Part shown: positions 37,942 to 46,093 of the stretch, piece by piece
Layout of the letters: each line of letters begins with the position of its first letter
Position numbering within the stretch: the first letter of the stretch is position 1
Assembly: GCA_937858715.1 (NCBI GenBank)
Contig: CALLZY010000112.1
Span: 36,474 to 100,473 of the forward strand
Reading direction: 5' to 3'
DNA: 64,000 bases
Source of the DNA: an uncultured Chitinophagaceae bacterium
GTDB lineage: Bacteria; Bacteroidota; Bacteroidia; Chitinophagales; Chitinophagaceae
Program-made: the position numbers and the translations under genes
The notes under the pieces: generated by a model
What the model saw: only the letters and a program-made list of their open reading frames with translations
Told to the model about the DNA's origin: nothing
Databases searched by the model: none

Positions 37942-37990
37942 CTATAAAGCAAACAACCCTCCAAAATTTGGAGGGTTGTTTGCTTTATAG
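37942..37990. terminator. Bidirectional terminator with a perfect 24-bp stem
   Basis: Arms 37942-37965 and 37967-37990 are exact reverse complements around a single central base; the hairpin core is CAACCCTCCAAAATTTGGAG. Flanking A/T-rich arms make it work in both directions between the convergent DUF4476 gene and sucD. It is preceded at 37918-37932 by AACCCCTAAAGGGGAGT, a short palindromic motif. Confidence 0.85.
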
Positions 37991-38036
37991 GAAATGTTTT
38001 GATAGATATCTAAAAGCCCTGTTATCGGTTTTGGGG

Positions 38037-38909
38037 TTAACCTAAAATCTTCTTCATTGTTGCGCCAATATCAGCGGGGCTGCTTACCACATGGATGCCA
38101 CATTCGGTCATGATTTTCATTTTGGCTTCCGCTGTATCTTCTGCACCGCCTACAATGGCTCCAGCATGTCCCATACGGCGACCGGGAGGAGCTGTTTGCC
38201 CGGCAATAAACCCTACAACAGGTTTTTTATTACCAGTCTCTTTAATCCAGCGGGCAGCTTCGGCTTCCATACCGCCGCCGATTTCACCAATCATGACAAT
38301 AGCATCAGTCTCAGGGTCGTTCATAAAGAACTCAACAGCCTCTTTGGTAGTTGTACCAATGATAGGGTCGCCACCGATACCTACAGCAGTAGAAATGCCC
38401 AAACCTGCTTTAGCTACCTGGTCGGCTGCTTCGTAAGTAAGTGTGCCTGATTTGGAAACAATGCCAATTCTGCCCGGAATGAAAACAAAGCCCGGCATAA
38501 TGCCCACTTTACATTCTCCGGCAGTAATAACACCGGGACAGTTAGGGCCAACCAGCCTTGTATTTTTTCCCTGCAGGTAGTTTTTCACTTTCACCATATC
38601 CTGAACGGGAATACCTTCAGTAATACAGACAACTAATTTTATACCGGCTTCTGCGGCTTCCATTATGGCGTCGGCAGCAAATGCAGGTGGAACGAAAATG
38701 ATGCTGACATCGGCTCCGGTTGCCTTTACACCATCAGAAACTGTATTGAAAACAGGCCTGTCGAGATGGGTGCTGCCGCCTTTTCCCGGAGTTATGCCGC
38801 CAACTACGCTGGTTCCGTACTCAATCATCTGAGTGGCATGAAAAGTGCCTTCTGTTCCGGTAAAACCCTGTACAAGGATTTTCGAGTTTTTGTTAATGAG
38901 AATACTCAT
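38037..38909 (-). CDS. sucD: Succinyl-CoA ligase, alpha subunit
   Basis: 290 residues, the standard length. The CoA-binding N-terminal half shows [39 protein letters not shown] and [12 protein letters not shown]. The phospho-histidine of the active site is in [12 protein letters not shown]. The enzyme joins the citric-acid cycle step succinyl-CoA to succinate with nucleotide triphosphate formation. The beta subunit gene (sucC) is not adjacent, which is common in this phylum. A TACTTTTG box lies about 23 bases upstream of the ATG. Confidence 0.97.
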   Translation of the reverse strand: MSILINKNSKILVQGFTGTEGTFHATQMIEYGTSVVGGITPGKGGSTHLDRPVFNTVSDGVKATGADVSIIFVPPAFAADAIMEAAEAGIKLVVCITEGIPVQDMVKVKNYLQGKNTRLVGPNCPGVITAGECKVGIMPGFVFIPGRIGIVSKSGTLTYEAADQVAKAGLGISTAVGIGGDPIIGTTTKEAVEFFMNDPETDAIVMIGEIGGGMEAEAARWIKETGNKKPVVGFIAGQTAPPGRRMGHAGAIVGGAEDTAEAKMKIMTECGIHVVSSPADIGATMKKILG

Positions 38910-38931
38910 AAATGAATGCTTAAAAGTGGTG

Positions 38932-38939
38932 CAAAAGTA
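38932..38939 (-). promoter_or_regulatory. Likely -7 promoter box of sucD
   Basis: TACTTTTG on the minus strand, 23 bases before the sucD start. The -33 region offers only a 3 of 4 match (TGTG) at spacing 21. Confidence 0.5.
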
Positions 38940-38954
38940 ATGAATTAACTATTG

Positions 38955-39347
38955 CTATTGCACATATCTGAGGAAAAGGATTTCACTCCTGTTATAGCTT
39001 ATCAATGCCCGTCCTGATATCATTTGCAGCCGGTTAGATTTAGGGATCAGGCTGTCAGTAACAGGAACAGGAATTGAATATCCTTCTCTGAATAAAACCG
39101 CATTAGCTCCGGTCAATTTCCCTTTTTTAATTACTGATTTCAGCACAGCCTCTTTTTCATTATTCCAGAAGTCATCAGATACATAAATACGGCCAATGAT
39201 AATGAACTTCCTGCTGATTGCAGATTCGTCAACAAATACATCAACAATGTCTGTGGGAGGATAAGAAGCCCCGATGTAATCTATCCGCCTGGTATAACAG
39301 GAAAGGAGTAATAAAGTAACGATAAGCGGGGGGAGTATTTTTTTCAT
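38955..39347 (-). CDS. Small lipoprotein of unknown function
   Basis: 130 residues from the ATG at 39345-39347: MKKILPPLIVTLLLLSCYTRR, with lipobox LLSC. A longer in-frame start at 39392 would place 15 residues before the signal and is unlikely. The mature part carries IDYIGASYPPTDIVDVFVDE, FIIIGRIYVSDDFWNN, a Lys/Glu helix AVLKSVIKKGKLTGANAVLF and a C-terminal strand. The pattern (family-wide IGR/VY strand, helix, GANA) is like small YbjQ/DUF4156-type periplasmic proteins, but I would not name a family. It lies between sucD and the mla genes on the same strand. Confidence 0.7.
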   Translation of the reverse strand: MKKILPPLIVTLLLLSCYTRRIDYIGASYPPTDIVDVFVDESAISRKFIIIGRIYVSDDFWNNEKEAVLKSVIKKGKLTGANAVLFREGYSIPVPVTDSLIPKSNRLQMISGRALISYNRSEILFLRYVQ

Positions 39348-39430
39348 ATATCCGGTTTTGGTATAAAAGAATGTTGCACATAATTGTCTCACAAATTGTG
39401 CCTCAACGATGGATATAAAAAAAACCTTTG

Positions 39431-40249
39431 TTAAAGATGCTGGTCTTTCTTTGGAAAGATATTCCTGTGGTGCGGAATCTGCCCGGTTTCTTCGAGCATA
39501 CGCATATCCTTGGCATCCTGCAGAAATTCGGAAGCAAAGATGAAATCGTTCAGCCGCTGGTTTTTACTGAAGATTATTTCTTTGTTATTGCCTTCCCATT
39601 CCTTTTGCCCCTGGTACATATACAGGATGTAATCACCGATTTCCATCACACTGTTCATGTCGTGGGTATTGATGACGGTGGTCATTTTGTACTCAAGTGT
39701 TATTTCTTTAATCAACCTGTCAATAACCAGCGAAGTTTGAGGGTCGAGACCGGAGTTGGGTTCATCACAGAAAAGGTATTTGGGGTTAAGAACAATGGCC
39801 CTTGCCAGTGCCACTCTTTTCTTCATACCGCCGCTGAGTTCTGATGGATATTTTTTATTTGCATCGACAATATTGACCCTTGTCAGCACTTCATTTACCC
39901 GGTCAAGTTTTTTCCTGAAGCTGTCAGTGGTGAACATACTAAGCGGAAACATTACGTTCTCTTCCACAGTAAGGCTATCGAATAGAGCCGCCCCCTGAAA
40001 GAGCATGCCGATTTCTTTCCGGATGGCTGTTTTATGCTCACCTTTCATGGCTGTAAAATCCTGACCGTTGTACAGCACATGGCCTTCATCGGGTTCAAAA
40101 AGCCCAACCATACATTTCTGCAGCACAGTTTTGCCACTGCCACTGCTCCCAATTATAAGGTTGCACTGGCCGGCTTTCATAACGCAGCTAACATCTTGAA
40201 TTACCGCTTTGCCGCCAAAACTTTTCTTTATGTTCTTTACTTCAATCAT
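39431..40249 (-). CDS. mlaF: Phospholipid-transport ABC ATPase (MlaF-like)
   Basis: 272 residues. Walker A is residues 34-41 (GSSGSGKT). The signature is SELSGGMKKRVALARAIVL, Walker B YLFCDEPNSGLDPQTS, and the switch histidine follows in VINTHDMNSVMEI. The SGGMKKR signature with PNSGLDP is typical of MlaF/Ttg2A ATPases. These energise retrograde lipid transport between outer and inner membrane. The start is one base after the stop of the permease gene, so the two are coupled. No MlaD (MCE) gene is in this stretch; it may lie elsewhere, or directly upstream genes may have been rearranged. Confidence 0.9.
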   Translation of the reverse strand: MIEVKNIKKSFGGKAVIQDVSCVMKAGQCNLIIGSSGSGKTVLQKCMVGLFEPDEGHVLYNGQDFTAMKGEHKTAIRKEIGMLFQGAALFDSLTVEENVMFPLSMFTTDSFRKKLDRVNEVLTRVNIVDANKKYPSELSGGMKKRVALARAIVLNPKYLFCDEPNSGLDPQTSLVIDRLIKEITLEYKMTTVINTHDMNSVMEIGDYILYMYQGQKEWEGNNKEIIFSKNQRLNDFIFASEFLQDAKDMRMLEETGQIPHHRNIFPKKDQHL

Positions 40250-40250
40250 G

Positions 40251-40988
40251 TTACAGCAACAATGCAGATAATAAATAGTCAGCGAATAATATCATTATAC
40301 AACTTACAACCACTGCTTTTGTACTTGCTTTACCAATTTCCAATGCACCGCCTTTTACGTAGTAACCAAAAAATGCCGGGATACTTGATATAATGAAAGC
40401 AAAGACATAAGCTTTGATCAATGCGAAAATCACATTAAAAGGCACAAAAAACTCTAACAGACCTTTGTCGTAAACGGGGCCTGTAAGAATCCCTGCGGCA
40501 GTGCCGGCAAGCCTGCCTCCCCAGATTCCTAACACCATTGCGATTACCACAAGGAGAGGTATCATCAATAATGCGGCTGTAATCTTGGGAAGTATTAAAT
40601 ATGTTTTTGAGTTTACTCCCATTATTTCCAGGGCATCTATCTGCTCGCTAACCCGCATATTGCCCAGTTCGCTGGCAATGCGGCTGCCAGCCACTCCAGC
40701 TAAAACGATACAGACAAGTGTAGGGGCAAATTCAAGAATTACAGTGTCCCTGACAATCTGCGCAATCGTAGATGCCGGGATAAGCGGACTGACCAATTGA
40801 TAGGCCGTTTGGATTGTTGATACAGCACCAATGAAAACAGAGATTATGGCTACGATACCTAATGAACCAACTCCAATCTCTGAACATTGGTGCATCAGTT
40901 CTTTCCAATACATCTTCTGGTTCTCCGGTTTGGAAAACATCCCTTTCAGCATCAGCAGAAAACGTCCTATGTCAGAAAAAATGGTCAT
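40251..40988 (-). CDS. mlaE: MlaE-family phospholipid ABC permease
   Basis: 245 residues with about five transmembrane helices and the MlaE (DUF140) signatures: IGVGSLGIVAIISVFIGAVS, VCIVLAGVAGSRIASELGNM, VSEQIDALEIMGVNSKTYLI and AFIISSIPAFFGYYVKGGAL. It forms the inner-membrane channel of the Mla lipid transporter together with MlaF. The stop is one base before the mlaF ATG. A TAGCTTTG promoter box lies 20 bases upstream of its start, separating the operon from the malic enzyme gene. Confidence 0.93.
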   Translation of the reverse strand: MTIFSDIGRFLLMLKGMFSKPENQKMYWKELMHQCSEIGVGSLGIVAIISVFIGAVSTIQTAYQLVSPLIPASTIAQIVRDTVILEFAPTLVCIVLAGVAGSRIASELGNMRVSEQIDALEIMGVNSKTYLILPKITAALLMIPLLVVIAMVLGIWGGRLAGTAAGILTGPVYDKGLLEFFVPFNVIFALIKAYVFAFIISSIPAFFGYYVKGGALEIGKASTKAVVVSCIMILFADYLLSALLL

Positions 40989-41007
40989 TTTTTACCGGTT
41001 ACAAATA

Positions 41008-41015
41008 CAAAGCTA
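41008..41015 (-). promoter_or_regulatory. Likely -7 promoter box of mlaE-mlaF
   Basis: TAGCTTTG on the minus strand fits TAnnTTTG; the transcript would start about 15 bases before the mlaE ATG. The -33 element is not evident. Confidence 0.45.
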
Positions 41016-41059
41016 CTTATATGGCCAATATTATCATTGCGAATATCCTTTCCATTTTG

Positions 41060-43405
41060 TTACAGTTCTTTATTCTCAGCAGGTTTAAACCGTTTCCACC
41101 AGCCAGATTTCTTCACAATCTCATCAGTAGGCAATTTACTTTTAATCTGGGCATCCACAACAGCAATCAAAGCCATGTTGATAATACTGCGGACAGAGCT
41201 GCCTAATTGTAAAATGTGCACTGGTTTTTTCAATCCAAGCAAAATTGGGCCTACTGCATCCGCGGTGTCTAATTCTTTCATCAGGTTATAGGCAATATTA
41301 CCAGCGGCGAGATTAGGAAATATCAGGGTGTTCACATCTTTGTCCACCAGTTCGCTGAAAGGATAATTTTCTTTAATCAGCTCCTTATTAAACGCCACGC
41401 TGGCCTGCATTTCACCGTCAACGATCAAACTCGGCATTTTTGTTTTTACAATTGACCTTGCTTCGGCCACAAGCCTTGCTTCCGGAGAGTCACTGCTGCC
41501 AAAATTGGAATAACTAAGCATGGCTATCCGGGGTGTAATGTTGAAGTTTCTAACTTCTTTTGCGGCGAGTAATGTGATTTCAGCGAGGTCTTCAGCAGTT
41601 GGGTTAAAGTTTACTGTTGTGTCAGCAAGGAACAGCGGGCCTTTCTTTGTCAGCATCATATACATGCCGGCAATTTTTTTGATACCATCTTCTGTGCCGA
41701 TGATTTGAATAGCCGGGCGGATAGTATCGGGATAGTTTTTGGTAAGCCCTGAAATCATAGCATCCGCTTCTCCGCATTCCACCATCATGCTGCCAAAGTA
41801 GTTCCTGTCACGCATAATCTTTCTTGCCTCGTATGAGTTGAATCCACGGCGGCCTCTTTTTTGCAAAAAGATATCTGCGTATTCGTTTCTTTTGTCCTCC
41901 TGTTCATCATTTCTTGGGTCAATCACAGGCAGACCTTCAATCTCAATTCCGTTTTCAATAGCAATCCTGTTAATACGCTTTTCATCACCAAGCAAAATGG
42001 GGTAACCAACTCCTTCGTCAAATACAATCTGTGCTGCTTTAAGGATCTTTACATTGTCAGCTTCCGCAAATACAATGCGTTTTGGATTTCTTCTTGCTTT
42101 ATTGCCAATAATCCGCATTACCTGGTTGTCTAAACCAAGGCGTTTATTCAGGTTGTCGGCATATTCATCCCAGTTGGTAATAGGCGATAGTGCATCACCG
42201 GCATCCATTGCTGCTTTGGCTACTGCCGGGGCAACAGTGGCGAGCAATCTTGGGTCAACGGGTTTGGGAATAATGTAGTTGGGGCCAAACATGATGTTCT
42301 TTTCGTCGTAGGCCATATTTACAATATCAGGAACTGTTGTTTTTGCGAGATCAGCCAGTGCTCTTACGGCTGCCAGTTTCATTTCCTCAGTTATCTTCTT
42401 TGCCCTGACATCTAATGCCCCACGGAAGATGTATGGGAAGCCCAGCACATTGTTTACCTGGTTGGGATAATCACTGCGGCCTGTTGCCATGATGATATCC
42501 TTACGGGCACCGGTTGCTTCTTCGTAAGTAATCTCCGGATCTGGATTTGCCATGGCAAATACAATCGGGTTTTTTGCCATGCTCTTAATCATATTTGCGT
42601 TCAGTACGCCGCCTTTGCTGAGTCCGATAAATACATCAGCATTTTTCATTTCTTCTTCCAGTGAATTGTTTTTCCCGCTGCTGGCAAACTCTCTTTTCTG
42701 ATCATCGAGGTCAGTGCGGCTTTCGTGTATCAGCCCTTTGCTGTCAAATACACGGAAGTTTTCCTTTTTTGCACCCAGGGCTATATAAAGCTTAATACAG
42801 GAAATAGCAGCAGCACCTGCGCCGCTTACAATTATTCTTACTTTATCAAGTTTCTTTTTCTGTATCTCACAGGCATTAAGCAGGGCTGCTGCACTGATGA
42901 TAGCAGTTCCATGCTGATCATCATGCATTACAGGGATGTTCATTTCGGCTTTCAGCCTTTTTTCAATATAAAAACATTCGGGTGCTTTTATGTCTTCAAG
43001 ATTGATGCCGCCAAAAGTTGGCTCCAGCGATTTTACAATCTCAACGAACTTCACCGGATCTTTCTCGTTGATTTCAATATCAAACACATCAATGTCGGCA
43101 AATATTTTAAAAAGAACTCCTTTGCCTTCCATTACCGGTTTGCCTGCCTCTGGTCCAATATCACCAAGTCCCAGCACCGCAGTACCATTACTGATTACAG
43201 CTACCAGGTTTCCTTTAGCAGTGTATTTATATACATCGTCTTTGTTGGCAGCAATTTCAAGACAGGGCCATGCCACTCCGGGTGAATAAGCAAGCGAAAG
43301 GTCTCTTTGTGTTTTTGCTTCTTTGGTAGGAATTACCTCTATCTTTCCGGGCTTGCCGTTAGCATGATATTCAAGTGCCTGTTGTTTGCGTAGGTCGTTT
43401 TGCAT
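41060..43405 (-). CDS. maeB: NADP-dependent malic enzyme fused to a phosphotransacetylase-like domain
   Basis: 781 residues, the length of MaeB. The malic enzyme part (about 1-425) shows the catalytic region [15 protein letters not shown], the metal and substrate site [20 protein letters not shown], the nucleotide-binding [16 protein letters not shown] and [11 protein letters not shown]. The C-terminal part (about 430-765) is a PTA-like domain ([40 protein letters not shown]), usually catalytically silent and regulatory (acetyl-CoA sensing). The enzyme decarboxylates malate to pyruvate with NADP. A TAACTTTG promoter and a palindrome precede it. Confidence 0.95.
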   Translation of the reverse strand: MQNDLRKQQALEYHANGKPGKIEVIPTKEAKTQRDLSLAYSPGVAWPCLEIAANKDDVYKYTAKGNLVAVISNGTAVLGLGDIGPEAGKPVMEGKGVLFKIFADIDVFDIEINEKDPVKFVEIVKSLEPTFGGINLEDIKAPECFYIEKRLKAEMNIPVMHDDQHGTAIISAAALLNACEIQKKKLDKVRIIVSGAGAAAISCIKLYIALGAKKENFRVFDSKGLIHESRTDLDDQKREFASSGKNNSLEEEMKNADVFIGLSKGGVLNANMIKSMAKNPIVFAMANPDPEITYEEATGARKDIIMATGRSDYPNQVNNVLGFPYIFRGALDVRAKKITEEMKLAAVRALADLAKTTVPDIVNMAYDEKNIMFGPNYIIPKPVDPRLLATVAPAVAKAAMDAGDALSPITNWDEYADNLNKRLGLDNQVMRIIGNKARRNPKRIVFAEADNVKILKAAQIVFDEGVGYPILLGDEKRINRIAIENGIEIEGLPVIDPRNDEQEDKRNEYADIFLQKRGRRGFNSYEARKIMRDRNYFGSMMVECGEADAMISGLTKNYPDTIRPAIQIIGTEDGIKKIAGMYMMLTKKGPLFLADTTVNFNPTAEDLAEITLLAAKEVRNFNITPRIAMLSYSNFGSSDSPEARLVAEARSIVKTKMPSLIVDGEMQASVAFNKELIKENYPFSELVDKDVNTLIFPNLAAGNIAYNLMKELDTADAVGPILLGLKKPVHILQLGSSVRSIINMALIAVVDAQIKSKLPTDEIVKKSGWWKRFKPAENKEL

Positions 43406-43456
43406 GAGATAATAAAAATTTAAGCCGTGTAATTATTATCACAGCAGTTTGATTTC

Positions 43457-43476
43457 TGCAGTATTAAAATACTGCA
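43457..43476. promoter_or_regulatory. Palindrome upstream of maeB (possible operator)
   Basis: TGCAGTATT-AA-AATACTGCA, two perfect 9-base arms two bases apart. It begins 8 bases downstream of the maeB -7 box, so it would overlap or directly follow the transcription start. It may be a repressor site or a 5' mRNA stem. Confidence 0.55.
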
Positions 43477-43484
43477 TGTTTCGC

Positions 43485-43492
43485 CAAAGTTA
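43485..43492 (-). promoter_or_regulatory. Likely -7 promoter box of maeB
   Basis: TAACTTTG on the minus strand, about 80 bases before the maeB start. No TTTG at the -33 position is seen. Confidence 0.45.
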
Positions 43493-43519
43493 GGTAAATA
43501 AAACTGGTTCTTCTGGGAG

Positions 43520-43828
43520 CTAATTTGCTTTTTTAAGTCTTGATATTTTTTCTAGTGCAGAGGATAATAAATCATATAGAATGTCTATGTCTTCTTTTTT
43601 TGCTGATAGTTTTACAGTTTCTATTTCACTATTTAACCGATAATATTGAAAAAAATCATGCTCTAATGCCTCACAAATTTTAATGAGAATTCCTGTATCA
43701 ATGGTTTCCCTTTTTGTAATGCTTTGAATATTTTGTCTTGTTGTGTTGATTTTCTTAGCGAGGGCAGAATGACTCACACCTTTGTTTTTCAAAACAATTC
43801 TTATTGTTTTCCCGATGTGTATAGCCAT
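43520..43828 (-). CDS. XRE-family HTH transcriptional regulator
   Basis: 102 residues. The N-terminal HTH_3/Cro-C1 fold covers about 5-65 (LKNKGVSHSALAKKINTTRQ, then NIQSITKRETIDTGILIKIC). A helical C-terminal tail (AKKEDIDILYDLLSSALEKI) probably dimerises. It is divergent from the fulvocin-like gene with 139 bases between them. Those bases hold repeats TTGTTTACAT and a palindrome TTTACATTGTAAA over the promoter of that gene, which makes this protein the obvious candidate repressor of the cassette. It is AT-rich, like the cassette and unlike maeB. No separate promoter is recognised for it. Confidence 0.87.
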   Translation of the reverse strand: MAIHIGKTIRIVLKNKGVSHSALAKKINTTRQNIQSITKRETIDTGILIKICEALEHDFFQYYRLNSEIETVKLSAKKEDIDILYDLLSSALEKISRLKKAN

Positions 43829-43880
43829 ATGGTAAAATTCTTATCCTGTTGAGAGAATCCAGATATTATGAGTATTATAA

Positions 43881-43910
43881 TTGTTTACATTGTAAAAAAT
43901 TTGTTTACAT
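43881..43910. promoter_or_regulatory. Tandem operator-like repeats before the fulvocin-like gene
   Basis: TTGTTTACAT occurs at 43881-43890 and again at 43901-43910, a 20-base period (two helical turns). The first copy overlaps a palindrome TTTACATTGTAAA (43884-43896). The second copy covers the TTTG -33 element, so a bound repressor would block the promoter. Confidence 0.65.
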
Positions 43911-43931
43911 AGATATTAAAACCTATATTTG
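43900..43931 (+). promoter_or_regulatory. Bacteroidota-type promoter of the fulvocin-like cassette
   Basis: TTTG (43900-43903), 20 bases, TATATTTG (43924-43931): a full match to the phylum consensus. Transcription would start near 43936, about 30 bases before the ATG at 43968. Confidence 0.75.
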
Positions 43932-43967
43932 GTAATCACAATATTGTGTTCATCAAAATTCTTAATT

Positions 43968-44582
43968 ATGAAAAAGGCCTTGTTCTTTATTTCCTTATCC
44001 GCTGCTATTCTTAGTTGTTCAAAAAACAATAAGGAATTATCAGATTTAACTCAAGAAGTAGTTGCACAGAAATCTATTGCGTCAATGAAGCAATCATATG
44101 GGTTTTTAAGTGCAGCGGAGAAGTCAAGTCTGTGGCAGACAAAACTAAATGCTGTTCTAGATAATGACAATCAAAAATTAACATATAGGCAGCGAGAAAT
44201 TGTAGCTGAAATAAAAGGGATGCTTGAAAAATATTCAATGGAAGATTTGATTGCGAATAGCCAAATTGGCGAGAATTTCTTAAATCAACATCTCAGCGAG
44301 TATGCACAACATTTTACTACTAAACAGTTGTATTTGCTTATTGAGAACCCTTATTATGTAAAAAACTTTTCTATCTTTAATGCAGATGCATATTTGGCTG
44401 TTTTAAAGTCAGGAGATGAGTATCAGTTAGGAGTGGCTGCACCATCTGTATCTGATTGTTCATGCTATTATAATATTAGTTGCGGACTGATTGGCGGATA
44501 TTGTGATTGGAAGGCAGGGTGTATACAAGTTGCTGAGTGTGGTTTATTTGGAACATCTAATTGTAAGGGTAAGTGTGATTAA
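43968..44582 (+). CDS. Fulvocin C-like bacteriocin precursor lipoprotein
   Basis: 204 residues from the ATG at 43968 (MKKALFFISLSAAILSCSKN), with lipobox ILSC. Residues about 25-160 are a helical, charged leader or propeptide (QREIVAEIKGMLEKYSMEDL). Residues 164-203 hold eight cysteines in the pattern C-S-C ... C ... C ... C ... C ... C ... C, beginning DCSCYYNISCGLIGGYC and ending SNCKGKCD. Fulvocin C of Myxococcus is a 45-residue peptide with eight cysteines in four disulfides, and Bacteroidota carry 'fulvocin C-related' precursors of this size. Assignment rests on the cysteine pattern and architecture. It is followed by a membrane thioredoxin-like gene and a DUF1573 lipoprotein. Bacteriocin activity is inferred. 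Confidence 0.68.
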   Translation: MKKALFFISLSAAILSCSKNNKELSDLTQEVVAQKSIASMKQSYGFLSAAEKSSLWQTKLNAVLDNDNQKLTYRQREIVAEIKGMLEKYSMEDLIANSQIGENFLNQHLSEYAQHFTTKQLYLLIENPYYVKNFSIFNADAYLAVLKSGDEYQLGVAAPSVSDCSCYYNISCGLIGGYCDWKAGCIQVAECGLFGTSNCKGKCD

Positions 44583-44634
44583 ATATATAGTTTAGGTTGT
44601 CTACCTAAGTTGATTTTCAAAAAATTTCGTAATT

Positions 44635-44673
44635 AATTGGACATGCTGTAATATAGCTGTATGTCCAATTTTT
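44635..44673 (+). terminator. Terminator-like hairpin after the fulvocin-like gene
   Basis: AATTGGACAT (44635-44644) pairs with ATGTCCAATT (44661-44670), a 10-bp stem, and the right arm runs into TTTTT (44669-44673). It lies between the peptide gene and its downstream partners and may give partial read-through. Confidence 0.65.
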
Positions 44674-44710
44674 GTTTGACTTGTATTGCATTTTCAGAAA
44701 GAGTATACAA

Positions 44711-45628
44711 ATGAAGAAAAAACAAGAAAGCGTTCTGTTTAGACTGGGTTGGGCAATAATTATTTTTTTGATTTCTTCGATTATTACCGCAGTAACTGCG
44801 AACCTAACTTTTTTGATACATTCGTTTGGTGTTCTACCAAGAACTGCGCTATATTTTTTAAAATCGTTACTATTTTTTACTGCGGTTTTATTGGCGCAGA
44901 AAAAAAACACATCTGGGTATTTATATTGGATGTTCGTTGCTTCAAGTTTTATCATAGATATGACCGTTTTTATTAATGGCTTGAAGCTCATTCCTTTACG
45001 ATTTCCATTTGCTACACTTTTTTCTTTGTTTGGTATTTTTATTGCACATCTGTATGTAAATAAAAGAAAGTGGCTTTTATTGGCGTGTATATCTTTTCTG
45101 TCTTTTACTTTTCTTTCCCACTATTTTTTTGTTCCCGCAATCATCCGTTATATGGAAAAAAAGGAAGGGAAAGGTATAAAGTATTTATCACCGATGCAAA
45201 CCGGTAAGTTATTTACCGTTGACAGCACTTCTATTTATCTTGGTGACACCTTGAAAGGTAAGTGTATTTTAATCGAATACTATTTTGTTGGATGCCCTCC
45301 TTGTGAAAGAAAAATGAGGTACTTAAAAAAAATAAAAAATGATATTAATACAAATGAATTTGAGATAATATTGATTTGCTCGGGAGAAATCACCCCTTTC
45401 AATATTTTTAAGGAAGATGCTTTAAAACACAAAGAGTTCACATTTTCTTTTTTTTATGACAGGTTCAATATTAAAGAATCTTTTATGCCAGGGAAAGAAT
45501 ATCCTCATGAAATTATTGTTGATAAAAAAGGGAAAGTTCATTCATATAAAATAGGGTTTAATAATGAAACAGCTAATTTCTATTTATCAGAAAATTATCA
45601 AACGATTCGGTCAATTTTGGATAATTAA
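44711..45628 (+). CDS. Membrane protein with C-terminal thioredoxin-like domain (CPPC)
   Basis: 305 residues from the ATG at 44711 (MKKKQESVLFRLGWAIIIFL). Five hydrophobic helices cover about 12-140 (TALYFLKSLLFFTAVLLAQ, WLLLACISFLSFTFLSHYFF). A TlpA/AhpC-like thioredoxin domain follows at about 150-305 with the redox motif Cys195-Pro-Pro-Cys198 (IEYYFVGCPPCERKMRYLKK) and the cis-Pro segment KEYPHEIIVDKKGKV. The membrane part is not a recognisable DsbD or VKOR. The domain should face the periplasm. Next to a cysteine-rich peptide it is a likely disulfide-forming or isomerising enzyme for that peptide; immunity is another possibility. It is AT-rich and overlaps the DUF1573 gene by 65 bases. 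Confidence 0.78.
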   Translation: MKKKQESVLFRLGWAIIIFLISSIITAVTANLTFLIHSFGVLPRTALYFLKSLLFFTAVLLAQKKNTSGYLYWMFVASSFIIDMTVFINGLKLIPLRFPFATLFSLFGIFIAHLYVNKRKWLLLACISFLSFTFLSHYFFVPAIIRYMEKKEGKGIKYLSPMQTGKLFTVDSTSIYLGDTLKGKCILIEYYFVGCPPCERKMRYLKKIKNDINTNEFEIILICSGEITPFNIFKEDALKHKEFTFSFFYDRFNIKESFMPGKEYPHEIIVDKKGKVHSYKIGFNNETANFYLSENYQTIRSILDN

Positions 45629-46001
45629 TTTAATAATACCTCTATTTCTTTTTTCTTGTGAAAATCGAAAAAAGAATCATTCTGAATTAGGCTTTAAGAA
45701 ATGCTCAAAGGGTGTTGATACTGTCATTGGCGGGGAGAGTATAAAAAGCGAATACCTTCTTTACAATCTGAGTGATAGAGTCCTTGTAATTAATGACTTT
45801 AGAATAAGCTGCGAATGTTCGCATTCTAATCTATCAAAAAAACAAGAAATAATGGCTAGAGATTCTTTTCGGCTTACAGTAACTATTGATACAGATACCT
45901 CAGAAATCGGCAAAGGAAAAATCCTTTATCTGTCTTTACTGTGTAACACAAAAAAAGAAATTAATACACTTTCATTTCCAATATATATAAAAGGAAAGTA
46001 A
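45564..46001 (+). CDS. DUF1573 domain-containing lipoprotein
   Basis: 145 residues. The only plausible ATG (45564) lies inside the upstream gene, giving a 65-base overlap. The N-terminus MKQLISIYQKIIKRFGQFWI continues to a hydrophobic stretch ending LFLFSC, a lipobox after an unusually long basic region. The mature part is one immunoglobulin-like DUF1573 domain (ESIKSEYLLYNLSDRVLVIN, ISCECSHSNL with CxC, ILYLSLLCNT). DUF1573 proteins often accompany secreted cysteine peptides and TlpA-like genes in Bacteroidota, role unknown. Convergent with the amidohydrolase gene 92 bases on. Confidence 0.75.
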   Translation: MKQLISIYQKIIKRFGQFWIINLIIPLFLFSCENRKKNHSELGFKKCSKGVDTVIGGESIKSEYLLYNLSDRVLVINDFRISCECSHSNLSKKQEIMARDSFRLTVTIDTDTSEIGKGKILYLSLLCNTKKEINTLSFPIYIKGK

Positions 46002-46093
46002 AGTACTATTTAAAAAATCGAAAGTCCTGATTTACTTGGATATTGCGTTTTTTGTTATCATGCGTATTATATCGGGCAAGTCAAAATTCTATT

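Noticed and set aside
42725-43285. A 186-codon open frame opposite maeB
   Set aside because: Antisense to the conserved malic enzyme domain, with no recognisable motif.
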